This document shows, one piece after another, positions 48,256 to 55,776 of a DNA stretch of 64,000 bases. The stretch is from Couchioplanes caeruleus (lineage in GTDB: Bacteria; Actinomycetota; Actinomycetes; Mycobacteriales; Micromonosporaceae): assembly GCF_023499255.1 (NCBI RefSeq), contig NZ_CP092183.1, forward strand, positions 1,247,501-1,311,500, read 5' to 3'. The first letter of the stretch is position 1, and every line of letters starts with the position of its first letter. The position numbers and the translations under genes are program-made. The notes below the pieces were generated by a model. That model ran no database searches and was not told where the DNA came from. It saw only the letters and a program-made list of their open reading frames with translations.

Positions 48256-51237
48256 ATGCGTAACAGTCCTCTACCGAGGATGAGCCGGCGCGGTCGCGTG
48301 ACCGTCGGCGTCCTCGTAGGGGTTTTCCTTCTCTTCACGCTGCTCGGCTGGGGCATCGACGCGTACACCGACTACTTGTGGTACGACGAGGTCAAGTTCA
48401 CGGAGGTCTTCACGGGCGTCCTGCTGACCCGGCTCCTGCTGTTCCTCGCGATCGGCCTCGCCATGGCGCTGATCATCGCGGGCAACCTCTACCTGGCGTA
48501 CCGGCTGCGGCCGCTGCTGCGCCCGCACTCGGCCGAGCAGGCCACCCTCGAGCGCTACCGCATGGTGATCCAGCCGCGGCTGGGCACGTGGATCGCGGTC
48601 GTCGCCGTCGTCATCGGGTTCTTCTCCGGCCTGTCCGCGCAGAGCCGCTGGAAGGACTGGATGCTCTTCCAGAACGCCCAGCCCTTCGGCGTACGGGACC
48701 CGCAGTTCAACGTGGACATCGGCTTCTACGTCTTCGACTACCCGCTGCTGCGCTACCTGCTCGGCGTGGGCTTCACCGCGGTCGTGCTGTCGGTGATCGG
48801 CGCGCTCGCCGTGCACTACGTCTTCGGTGGCGTACGGCTGCAGGGCGTCGGCGACCGGATGACGTCGGCCGCTCGCGCCCACCTGACCACGCTGGTGGCG
48901 GTGTTCGTGCTGCTGAAGGCGGTCGCGTACATCCTCGACCGGCGTGCGCTCCTGCTCGAGCAGCACGTGTCGCCCGGCCTCTACGGCGCCGGCTACACCG
49001 ACGTGAACGCGTTGCTGCCCGCCAAGGAGATCCTGGCGTACATCTCGATCGTGGTCGCCATCGCGATCATCGTGTTCTCCAACGCGGTCATGCGGAACCT
49101 GGTCTGGCCCGGCGTCTCGCTGGCCCTGCTCGCCATCTCGGCGGTCGCGATCGGCGGCATCTACCCGCTGGCGGTGCAGAATTTCCAGGTCCAGCCCAGC
49201 CTCGCGGACAAGGAGGCGCCGTACATCGCGCGGTCCATCCAGGCCACGCGCGCGGCGTTCGGGCTCGGCGACACGCAGGTGACCCCGTATGCCGCGGAGA
49301 GCGTCGTACCACCCGCGGCGCTGGCGACCAACGCCAGCGCGCAGAACATCCGGGTCATCGACCCGCAGCTGGTCTCCGAGGCGTTCACGCAGTCGCAGCA
49401 GGTCCGCGGCTTCTACGACTTCGGCCCCAAGCTGGACGTGGACCGCTACACGGTGGCCGACAAGACGCAGGACTACGTCGTCGGCGTCCGTGAGATCAAC
49501 GACCGGGCGCTCACCCAGCAGCAGCAGAACTGGCTCAACCGGCACACCGTCTTCACGCACGGGTACGGGCTGGTCGCGGCGCCCGCCAACCAGTCCTGCG
49601 GCGGGCTGCCGTACTTCGTCTCCGGCTTCCTCGGCGGCGGCGCCCAGACCGCCAACTGCTCCTCGCCGACCGAGCAGATCAAGGTCGACCAGCCGCGCAT
49701 CTACTACGGCGAGCAGTCCACCGAGTACGCGATCGTCGGGCAGGCCGACAAGAACAAGAACGTGGAGTTCGACCGGCCGCAGCCCACGGACAGCAACGCC
49801 GAGCAGCGCTACACGTACGACGGCCAGGGCGGCGTGCCGATCGACTCGTTCTTCCGCCGGCTGGTCTTCGCGATCAAGAACACCGAGAGCAACTTCCTGC
49901 TCTCCGACGCGGTCAACAGCGAATCGCGGGTCATGTACGTCCGCGACCCGCGCTCGCGCGTCGAGAAGGTCGCGCCGTTCCTGACCATCGACGGGGACCC
50001 GTACCCGGCGGTCGTCGACGGCCGGATCAAGTGGATCCTCGACGGGTACACGACCGCGTCGACGTACCCGTACGCCCAGCGGATCAACCTGCAGGAGGAG
50101 ACGGACGACGAGCTCACCAACCGGGGCACGTTCGCGCTCGCCCGCGACAACGTCAACTACATGCGCAACTCGGTCAAGGCGACGGTCGACGCGTACGACG
50201 GCACGGTCACGCTCTACGAGTTCGACGACCAGGACCCGGTGCTGAAGGCGTGGAACAAGGCGTTCGGCGGCGACCTGATCACCCCGAAGTCGCAGATCCC
50301 GGCGTCGCTGGAGGCGCACTTCCGCTACCCGGCCGACCTGTTCAAGGTGCAGCGCAACCTGCTGACCAAGTTCCACGTCACCGACCCCGCGGACTTCTTC
50401 ACCGGCAACGACTTCTGGGCGGTGCCGAACACGCCGGACGGCTCCGAGCAGAAGAAGCAGCCGCCGTTCTACCTCAACGTGCAGCTGCCGGGGCAGGACG
50501 CCACCCGGTTCCAGCTCACCTCGGCCGTCACCCCGAGCAATCGGGAGAACCTGGCGGCGATGATCTCCGGCTCGTACGTCGACGGCAAGCCACGGCTGGA
50601 GATCCTCGAGCTGCCGGACGAGACCGCGATCCCAGGTCCGGCGCAGGTGCATCAACAGATGACCAGCAACGGTACGGTGCGCCCCGAGCTGAACCTGCTG
50701 CAGACGAACAACCAGGCCCAAGTGCTCTTCGGCAACCTCATCTCGTTGCCGGTCAGCAACGGCATGCTCTACGTCGAGCCGGTGTACGTGAAGAGCGGCC
50801 AGCAGTCCAACGCGGCCCCGCTGCTGCAGAAGGTCCTCATGTCGTACGGCGACGGCGGCCGGTACGCGGTCCTGGCCAACAACCTCCAGGACGGCCTGAA
50901 GGCGCTCGTGGCACAGGGCAAGAACCAGCAACCGCCCGCGTCCACGCAGAACAACAACCCGCCGTCCGGCACGCAGCCCCCGGCCAACAGCCAGCTGAGC
51001 CAGGCGGCAGCGGACCTCGACAAGGCCATCGCGGACGTCAAGGCGGCCCAGCAGTCCGGCGACTTCGCCCGGTACGGCCAGGCGCTGCAGGCGCTCGACA
51101 CGGCGATGAACAACTTCCAGAACGCCCAGAAGGCGGCCAACACGCCGGTGACGCCGTCGGCAGGGCCGTCCGCGCCGCCCTCCACACCGGCGTCGACGCC
51201 GGCATCGGCGGTGGCGCCCACGCCCAGCGGCGGTTGA
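48256..51237 (+). CDS. UPF0182-family large membrane protein
   Basis: 993 residues (ATG 48256; GTG 48238 is an alternative). About seven membrane segments in the first 330 residues (VTVGVLVGVFLLFTLLGWGID; LLLFLAIGLAMALIIAG and so on), then a very large extracytoplasmic domain of about 550 residues and a Pro/Ser/Thr-rich tail (TPVTPSAGPSAPPSTPAS). Typical of UPF0182, universal in actinobacteria and of unknown function, possibly cell envelope related. TAGAGT at 48209-48214 may be the promoter. It is the last gene of the conserved Rv3193c-like block. Confidence 0.92.
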   Translation: MRNSPLPRMSRRGRVTVGVLVGVFLLFTLLGWGIDAYTDYLWYDEVKFTEVFTGVLLTRLLLFLAIGLAMALIIAGNLYLAYRLRPLLRPHSAEQATLERYRMVIQPRLGTWIAVVAVVIGFFSGLSAQSRWKDWMLFQNAQPFGVRDPQFNVDIGFYVFDYPLLRYLLGVGFTAVVLSVIGALAVHYVFGGVRLQGVGDRMTSAARAHLTTLVAVFVLLKAVAYILDRRALLLEQHVSPGLYGAGYTDVNALLPAKEILAYISIVVAIAIIVFSNAVMRNLVWPGVSLALLAISAVAIGGIYPLAVQNFQVQPSLADKEAPYIARSIQATRAAFGLGDTQVTPYAAESVVPPAALATNASAQNIRVIDPQLVSEAFTQSQQVRGFYDFGPKLDVDRYTVADKTQDYVVGVREINDRALTQQQQNWLNRHTVFTHGYGLVAAPANQSCGGLPYFVSGFLGGGAQTANCSSPTEQIKVDQPRIYYGEQSTEYAIVGQADKNKNVEFDRPQPTDSNAEQRYTYDGQGGVPIDSFFRRLVFAIKNTESNFLLSDAVNSESRVMYVRDPRSRVEKVAPFLTIDGDPYPAVVDGRIKWILDGYTTASTYPYAQRINLQEETDDELTNRGTFALARDNVNYMRNSVKATVDAYDGTVTLYEFDDQDPVLKAWNKAFGGDLITPKSQIPASLEAHFRYPADLFKVQRNLLTKFHVTDPADFFTGNDFWAVPNTPDGSEQKKQPPFYLNVQLPGQDATRFQLTSAVTPSNRENLAAMISGSYVDGKPRLEILELPDETAIPGPAQVHQQMTSNGTVRPELNLLQTNNQAQVLFGNLISLPVSNGMLYVEPVYVKSGQQSNAAPLLQKVLMSYGDGGRYAVLANNLQDGLKALVAQGKNQQPPASTQNNNPPSGTQPPANSQLSQAAADLDKAIADVKAAQQSGDFARYGQALQALDTAMNNFQNAQKAANTPVTPSAGPSAPPSTPASTPASAVAPTPSGG

Positions 51238-51254
51238 CGGTTCTTGGTTGAGGG

Positions 51255-51284
51255 GCGGCCCGCCGGGGGTTCTCGGCGGGCCGC
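51255..51284 (+). terminator. Terminator after UPF0182 gene
   Basis: 11-bp stem GCGGCCCGCCG / CGGCGGGCCGC with a GGGGTTCT loop, followed by TTCTTTCCCC, 17 bp after the stop. Confidence 0.7.
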
Positions 51285-51480
51285 TTCTTTCCCCGGATGG
51301 CCGGCCGCTTCGTTTCCGGGCCGGCCGCTTCGTCTCCGGGCCGGCCGCTTCGTTCCCCGGCCGCCCCGTCGTTTCGCGGCCGGCCGCCGCGTTCGGTGCT
51401 GGCCGCTTCGTTTCCGGGCTGGCCGTTTCGTCTGCGGGTTGCTTCGCCTCTCGGTCCGCCGGGCGTTTCGTTCCTTGGGT
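51281..51480. repeat. Degenerate 20-bp tandem repeat
   Basis: About ten 20-bp units, the clearest being three consecutive ccggccgcttcgt(t/c)(t/c)ccggg copies from 51301. Same 20-bp period as the array near 40.3 kb but unrelated in sequence. Occupies the space between the UPF0182 terminator and the tRNA gene. Confidence 0.8.
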
Positions 51481-51575
51481 GGCCGGGTTTCCGGTGGGCC
51501 GCATGCAGGTGTGGGGAGCGTTACGGGGGGTCGTTTTGCAGGCGTCGGGGCCGCACGCTAGGGTTGAGCTACCGA

Positions 51576-51649
51576 CGCGGGGTGGAGCAGCTCGGTAGCT
51601 CGCTGGGCTCATAACCCAGAGGTCGCAGGTTCAAATCCTGTCCCCGCTA
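51576..51649 (+). tRNA. Initiator tRNA-fMet (CAT)
   Basis: 74 nt without encoded CCA. Acceptor stem CGCGGGG / CCCCGCT leaves position 1 (C) unpaired with 72 (T), and the anticodon stem has the three G-C pairs GGGCTCATAACCC, both initiator hallmarks. T-loop GTTCAAATC is normal. A strong hairpin follows. Confidence 0.95.
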
Positions 51650-51666
51650 CGAGAGAAATGCAGGTT

Positions 51667-51700
51667 GAAGGCCTGTCACCCAGCTGGGTGACAGGCCTTC
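51667..51700 (+). terminator. Terminator of the first tRNA-fMet
   Basis: 15-bp perfect stem GAAGGCCTGTCACCC / GGGTGACAGGCCTTC with an AGCT loop, followed by GCCATTCTGT. Confidence 0.75.
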
Positions 51701-51710
51701 GCCATTCTGT

Positions 51711-51846
51711 GCCGTCGTGCGGTGAGTTCTCGGTCGGGCGCAGCGCCTTCGCGCGGTGACTTCCCGGCCGGGCCCAGCGCCTTCGCGCGGTGACTTCCCG
51801 GCCGGGCCCAGCGCTGTCGTGCGGCGACTTCTCCGCAGGCCGTAGC
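51711..51846. repeat. Four-copy 34-bp tandem repeat
   Basis: Units at 51711, 51745, 51779 and 51813; the second and third are identical 34-mers beginning gccttcgcgcggtgacttcc. Non-coding, between tRNA-fMet and the oxidoreductase gene. Confidence 0.85.
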
Positions 51847-51917
51847 GCGGTTGTCGGTGAGCCGCCCGCCTGATCGCCCACGGGCCGGCCGGTGATCTCA
51901 CCTTGCCTGCGCAGCGC

Positions 51918-53045
51918 TCATGCGGGGGCCTCGCGACCCGGCAGCAGCATCACCTTGCCGTGCGGGTTGCCCGACAGGCTGAGCGCCACGGCGTCGCGCC
52001 ACTTCTCCAGCGGGTACGACTTCGCGATCGGGAGACGGAATGCGCCCTGGGTGGCGAGGGACGCGTACTCCGGGAGGAGCGTGGCGGGAGGCGTGAGGCC
52101 GGGACGCAGCTCGTCCAGGTTGACGCGGGCGCCGAGCCGGCGGGCCTCCTCATGGTTGCTGATGGTCATCACGCGGCCGGGATCACCGCCCGCCAGCGCG
52201 ATGAGGTCGGTCAGGGTGCCCGGGCTCGGGCGAGGCGCGTCCAGCACGAGGTCGACGTCGTCGCCACCGGTCAGCATGCGGACACGGTCGGGCATGCCTT
52301 CGCCGTACGTGGTGACCCGCGCACCGAACCCCTCCAGGTCCGCGGCGAACGTCGGGCCGGCGGTGGCGACGACGCGCGCGCCGCGGCGCAGCGCGATCTG
52401 CACGGCGGCGTAGCCGACCATGCCGCCGGCGCCGTGGACGAGCAGCGTGGCGCCGGGTCCGACGCCCATGGTCTCCAGGGTCCAGGCGGCCGTCTGTACG
52501 ACCATGGGCAGGGTGGCCGCCTGCACCGGGTCGAGGCCGGCCGGTACGCGGTACCAGGTGTTCAGCAGGGCCACGTCCGCCGCGCCGGCGCTCGGCTGCT
52601 CGATGAAGTCGGCGGTGCCGAAGACGACGTCGCCCACCCCGGCCGGCTCATTACGGTTGCGAGCCCGTCGCCCGGCGCCACCGGCGCCACCGCCGCCATC
52701 GCCGCCATCGCCCGCGTCGGCTGGGGAGTTGACGCCATCGCCCGCGTCGGCTGCGGAATTGCCGCCGTTGCTCGCGTCGGCTGCGGCGTTGCTGCCGCCC
52801 GGCGCTTCCTCGGCGCTGACCGCGTCGATGATGCCGGCCACGTCGTAGCCGATGCCGCGGGGCAGTGCGCCGGGCAGGAAGCCGCGGCACAACTCCCAGT
52901 CCGCGGGGTTGAGACCCGTGGCTAGGACCCGTACGCGTACGCGGCCGTTCGGTGGGTCTGATATCTCGATCCGTTCCTCCTCCAGGACGGCGAGCGGCTC
53001 GCCGGTCCGGTGGAAGCGGATGACGCGGGACGGAACGGCAGCCAT
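51918..53045 (-). CDS. Medium-chain dehydrogenase/reductase (quinone-oxidoreductase type) with low-complexity insertion
   Basis: 375 residues. GroES-like N-terminus (VLATGLNPADWELCRGFLPG ... GYDVAG) and a nucleotide-binding GAGGMVGYAAVQIA (AxGGxG-like) identify the zinc-less NADPH quinone reductase class. A repeat of about 65 residues (SNAAADASNGG, NSAADAGDGV, NSPADAGDGG) is inserted after the first domain, encoded by three 30-bp DNA units. ATG 53045. Divergent from a TetR gene with a shared 11-bp-arm palindrome, so it is probably repressed by it and induced by electrophiles or quinones (inferred). Confidence 0.88.
   Translation of the reverse strand: MAAVPSRVIRFHRTGEPLAVLEEERIEISDPPNGRVRVRVLATGLNPADWELCRGFLPGALPRGIGYDVAGIIDAVSAEEAPGGSNAAADASNGGNSAADAGDGVNSPADAGDGGDGGGGAGGAGRRARNRNEPAGVGDVVFGTADFIEQPSAGAADVALLNTWYRVPAGLDPVQAATLPMVVQTAAWTLETMGVGPGATLLVHGAGGMVGYAAVQIALRRGARVVATAGPTFAADLEGFGARVTTYGEGMPDRVRMLTGGDDVDLVLDAPRPSPGTLTDLIALAGGDPGRVMTISNHEEARRLGARVNLDELRPGLTPPATLLPEYASLATQGAFRLPIAKSYPLEKWRDAVALSLSGNPHGKVMLLPGREAPA
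52708..52797 (-). repeat. Three 30-bp in-frame repeats in the oxidoreductase gene
   Basis: Units at 52708, 52738 and 52768 (tcgcccgcgtcggctgcgga + attgccgccg consensus) encode the N-x-A-A-D-A-x-x-G-G decapeptides. Confidence 0.8.
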
Positions 53046-53064
53046 GATCTCTCCTTCAGTTTGT

Positions 53065-53104
53065 GTCAGTCACTGACGTTATCACGTTAGCGACAGTGAC
53101 TGAC
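53065..53104. promoter_or_regulatory. TetR-type operator between oxidoreductase and tetR
   Basis: Perfect 11-bp inverted repeat GTCAGTCACTG (53065-53075) / CAGTGACTGAC (53094-53104), 18 bp apart. Each arm itself is a palindrome of the form TCAGT-N-ACTGA. It lies between the divergent starts, the usual place for a TetR site. Confidence 0.7.
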
Positions 53105-53122
53105 GCAACCTAGACTGTGCCT

Positions 53123-53677
53123 ATGCCGAGAAGTGGCGCTGAGGCGCGGGCGAGACTGCGCGAGGCAGCGTTGGACCTGTACGGCGAGAGCGGCTATGAC
53201 GCCACGACCACCGCCGAGATCGCCGCGCGGGCCGGGGTCACCGAGCGGACGTACTTCCGGCATTTCCCCGACAAGCGCGAGGTGCTCTTCGACGGTGAGG
53301 CGGAGCTGCGCGAGGTCATGACCGGCGCGATCGCCTCGGCGCCCGGGAGTCCCGCACCCTTGTCGCTGGTCCTGCGGGCGTATACGGCTGCGGTACCGCT
53401 CTTCGTCGCCGGCCGTCCCGTGGCCGAGCGGCGGGCGAAGATCATCGCGACGTCTCCCGCGCTGCAGGAGAGAGCTCACGCCAAGCGGGATGCGATCACG
53501 GATGCGGTGATCGGGGCGTTGCAGGAGCGCGGGATTCCTGAGCCCACGGCGCGTCTCGCCGCTCGGGTGGGCGCCGCCGTCTTCGAGCGGGCCGGCCGGG
53601 AGTGGGACGGCGCGTCAGGGGTCGCCCTCACGGCGCTGATCGCTCAGGCCGCTGAGGAGTTGCGCGCGCTGGCTTGA
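53123..53677 (+). CDS. TetR-family transcriptional regulator
   Basis: 184 residues. N-terminal TetR HTH (ALDLYGESGYDATTTAEIAARAGVTERTYFRHFPDKREVL, about 15-55), then a helical ligand domain. Divergent from the oxidoreductase; the operator at 53065-53104 is its likely target, including its own promoter (autorepression). ATG 53123 is 6 bp after TAGACT (leaderless), which overlaps the operator region. Ligand unknown. Confidence 0.92.
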   Translation: MPRSGAEARARLREAALDLYGESGYDATTTAEIAARAGVTERTYFRHFPDKREVLFDGEAELREVMTGAIASAPGSPAPLSLVLRAYTAAVPLFVAGRPVAERRAKIIATSPALQERAHAKRDAITDAVIGALQERGIPEPTARLAARVGAAVFERAGREWDGASGVALTALIAQAAEELRALA

Positions 53678-53691
53678 AGCTCCCGGTGGTG

Positions 53692-54228
53692 TCAGCGCTG
53701 CGCCGGCGGCCGCCGGATCGACCGTACGTTCGCGTCCACCGGTTGGCTCTCCGTGGCCACCCGCATGCCGTTCAGGTATCCGTCCGTCTCACGCTGCTCG
53801 CCGTACTCCGCGAGCCGTTCGCTGATGGCCTGCCATTCCCGTTCGCGGTCCGCGGCGAGCGCCGTGCGTACCTCGTCGAGCAGGTCCTTCATCTGCTCCT
53901 CGTCGACGGTTCCGTCCCGCTCCGGGGAGAGGCGGCTGAGGATCTGGTCGCGGGAGAAGGCGACGAGGACGGCGAGCCAGGCCAGGACGAACATGCCGGT
54001 CACCACGACGAGGACCGCCACGCCCTGGAAGTTCGGGGGCGGGCCGGGGGGTACGCCCGGGATGCCGGGGGGTGGGCCGGGGCGTTCCGGGAAGCCGACG
54101 ATGAGCGTGACGACCAGGGCCCCCGTCGCGGCGATGGCGACGATGAGGCAGGAGATGAGGAGTTTGCTCATCTGGAGGTGCAGCCCACTCGCGGCGGATC
54201 CGTGGTCGGCTTTGGCCCGCGCTGTCAT
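53692..54228 (-). CDS. Two-span membrane protein, unknown function
   Basis: 178 residues: a short N-terminus, two hydrophobic helices (LLISCLIVAIAATGALVVTLIVG about 23-45; VAVLVVVTGMFVLAWLAVLVAF about 70-91) separated by a Pro/Gly-rich loop, and a charged helical C-terminus (VDEEQMKDLLDEVRTALAADREREWQAISERLAEYGEQ). ATG 54228. No family recognised. It lies 43 bp downstream of the XRE regulator gene and may be co-transcribed. Confidence 0.65.
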   Translation of the reverse strand: MTARAKADHGSAASGLHLQMSKLLISCLIVAIAATGALVVTLIVGFPERPGPPPGIPGVPPGPPPNFQGVAVLVVVTGMFVLAWLAVLVAFSRDQILSRLSPERDGTVDEEQMKDLLDEVRTALAADREREWQAISERLAEYGEQRETDGYLNGMRVATESQPVDANVRSIRRPPAQR

Positions 54229-54271
54229 GGTGCCGAGATTACGGATGTCGGGCGCGTCACGCGAATGGCAC

Positions 54272-54655
54272 TTATGCGGTGCGCCGCCGGCGGAGCACCT
54301 TCCGGTATGGATCGATCATCCGATCGAGGACCGTCTCGAGCGCCCGGCGGTCCTCCGCCGGGATCGGGGAGTCGTCGGCGAGCATGCGGGCCAGCTCGTG
54401 GACCAGCGGGTGGGTGGCCGGCGGCTGGGGCGGCGGTCCGCCCACCCGGTCCGGGTACGCCGCGAGCACCAGCTCGTTGATGCTGCGGCCGAGCACGGGC
54501 GCGATCCGCTCGATGGACCGGATGGTGGGCCGCTGCTCCCCGCTGAGCCAGCGCAGCACCACGGACGGATCCATGCCGACGGCGCGGGCGAAGTGTGTGG
54601 GCGTGGGGAAGCGGGCGGCCTGGATCGCTTCCTTGAGGTAGCCGCCGAAGCTCAT
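54272..54655 (-). CDS. XRE-family DNA-binding protein
   Basis: 127 residues. N-terminal HTH_3 (FARAVGMDPSVVLRWLSGEQRPTIRSIERIAPVLG, about 23-57, typical of phage-repressor-type XRE) and a C-terminal helical region with ADDSPIPAEDRRALETVLDRMIDPYRKVLRRRR. ATG 54655 is 6 bp after TATGCT (leaderless). The neighbouring two-span membrane protein suggests a membrane-coupled regulatory role; the target is unknown. Confidence 0.82.
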   Translation of the reverse strand: MSFGGYLKEAIQAARFPTPTHFARAVGMDPSVVLRWLSGEQRPTIRSIERIAPVLGRSINELVLAAYPDRVGGPPPQPPATHPLVHELARMLADDSPIPAEDRRALETVLDRMIDPYRKVLRRRRTA

Positions 54656-54791
54656 CGGCACAGCATAAGCGGCGCGCGACACCGCTCGGCGATTGGTTGA
54701 AGGGCACGGTACTGATAGCGTCATTGGTTGGAAAGCCAACGGCCCGGGCCGCCACCCGCCGCTGCACGCCCGAGAGAGAGGTCGTGTCTTC

Positions 54792-55181
54792 GTGGTGCAG
54801 GTAATGATCATCGTGTCTGCCCTGGTGGGCCTGGCGGCGCTGACCGTCCTCGGCGTGCTGTCGGCCCGTGTCCGGCGGTCGCCGCACGATACGCCACCTG
54901 CGGCGACGCGGCCTGACGGGCCGGACGGCGTGCTCGCCGCGCCGCGACCGGCACCTCGTCCGCACCTGCCCGCGGTGGCGGCCGCGGCAGGTGCGGGTCC
55001 CACCCCGGCTGCCGCCCTGCCGCCGGCGCCACCGCAGTCACCCGAAAGAGTGAATGTGGTCGAGGCGCCGAGAAGCCCGGCGGCCCGGCGAGCCGTCGCG
55101 AACAGTGGCGCCAACAGGTTCGGCGCGGTCCGGGGGATGAGCGCCGCGCCGGCGGTCAGCGGCCGGCCGGCCCGGCGGTAA
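54792..55181 (+). CDS. Small Pro/Ala-rich membrane-anchored protein
   Basis: About 129 residues: one N-terminal membrane segment (MIIVSALVGLAALTVLGVLSARV) and a Pro/Ala-rich tail, with no folded domain. GTG 54792 has AGAGAGG about 10 bp upstream. Alternative starts at 54795 (GTG) and 54804 (ATG). No function recognised; low complexity makes it less certain. Confidence 0.45.
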   Translation: MVQVMIIVSALVGLAALTVLGVLSARVRRSPHDTPPAATRPDGPDGVLAAPRPAPRPHLPAVAAAAGAGPTPAAALPPAPPQSPERVNVVEAPRSPAARRAVANSGANRFGAVRGMSAAPAVSGRPARR

Positions 55182-55200
55182 GCGGCCGGCCATCACCGGC

Positions 55201-55400
55201 GCGGAGAAGGCGGCCGCGCCGGGGCAGTGACGGCGGGGACAAGGCGGCCGCTCCGGAGCAGTTACCGCGGGGACAAGGCGGCGCGCCGGAGCAAAAACAG
55301 CGGCGAAAAGGCGCGGCGCCGGACCAGTGACAGCGGCCCGGAGAAGGCGCCGCGCTGGAGCAGTGACAGCGGCGCGGGGGAGAAGGCCGCGCCCGGGGGG
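55201..55400. repeat. Degenerate tandem repeat of about 34 bp
   Basis: Six units of 32-36 bp beginning gcgg(g/a)gacaaggcggccgc and ending near cagtgacag. Non-coding; lies next to the second tRNA-fMet as the 34-bp array lies next to the first. Confidence 0.75.
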
Positions 55401-55405
55401 AAAGA

Positions 55406-55442
55406 CGGAAGGCCGGTTCTCGAGTCGAGAACCGGCCTTCCG
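55406..55442 (-). terminator. Terminator of the second tRNA-fMet
   Basis: 18-bp near-perfect palindrome (CGGAAGGCCGGTTCTCGA and its complement) immediately downstream of the tRNA on the minus strand, followed by GTCTTTCCCC. Confidence 0.8.
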
Positions 55443-55449
55443 CGCTTCG

Positions 55450-55523
55450 TAGCGGGGACAGGATTTGAACCTGCGACCTCTGGGTTATGAGCCCAGCGAG
55501 CTACCGAGCTGCTCCACCCCGCG
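55450..55523 (-). tRNA. Initiator tRNA-fMet (CAT), second identical copy
   Basis: Identical over its 74 nt to the copy at 51576-51649 but on the opposite strand, with the same C1/T72 mismatch, GGG/CCC anticodon stem and absence of encoded CCA. Followed by its own 18-bp terminator. Confidence 0.95.
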
Positions 55524-55776
55524 TCGGCTCGGCAACGTTAGCACGGCCGGGCGGAGCGCCCGCCGGGCAGGGTCGGGCCGGAGGGCGGCGGGCGACGCAG
55601 AGCGGATCATCCGCCGGGCAGGGGTCAGGCAATGAGGCGGCGGGCGAAGGGGAGCGACGCGGTGCGGTAGGGGCGGGGAGCAAGAGGGCGCGTGGCGGAG
55701 GAAAGGCGAGCGGTGCGGGAAAGACAACGCGGCTCCCGGCCGGGGGCGGGCCGGGAGCCGCGTCGGGCTTGTCGGG

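Noticed and set aside
48271..51612. Minus-strand open frame of 1113 codons opposite UPF0182
   Set aside because: Antisense shadow; very Arg/Val-rich and runs through the tRNA gene.
51609..51901. Short frames ending in GTGFEPATSGL-type peptide at both tRNA loci
   Set aside because: Translation of the antisense of the tRNA gene; a well-known annotation artefact.
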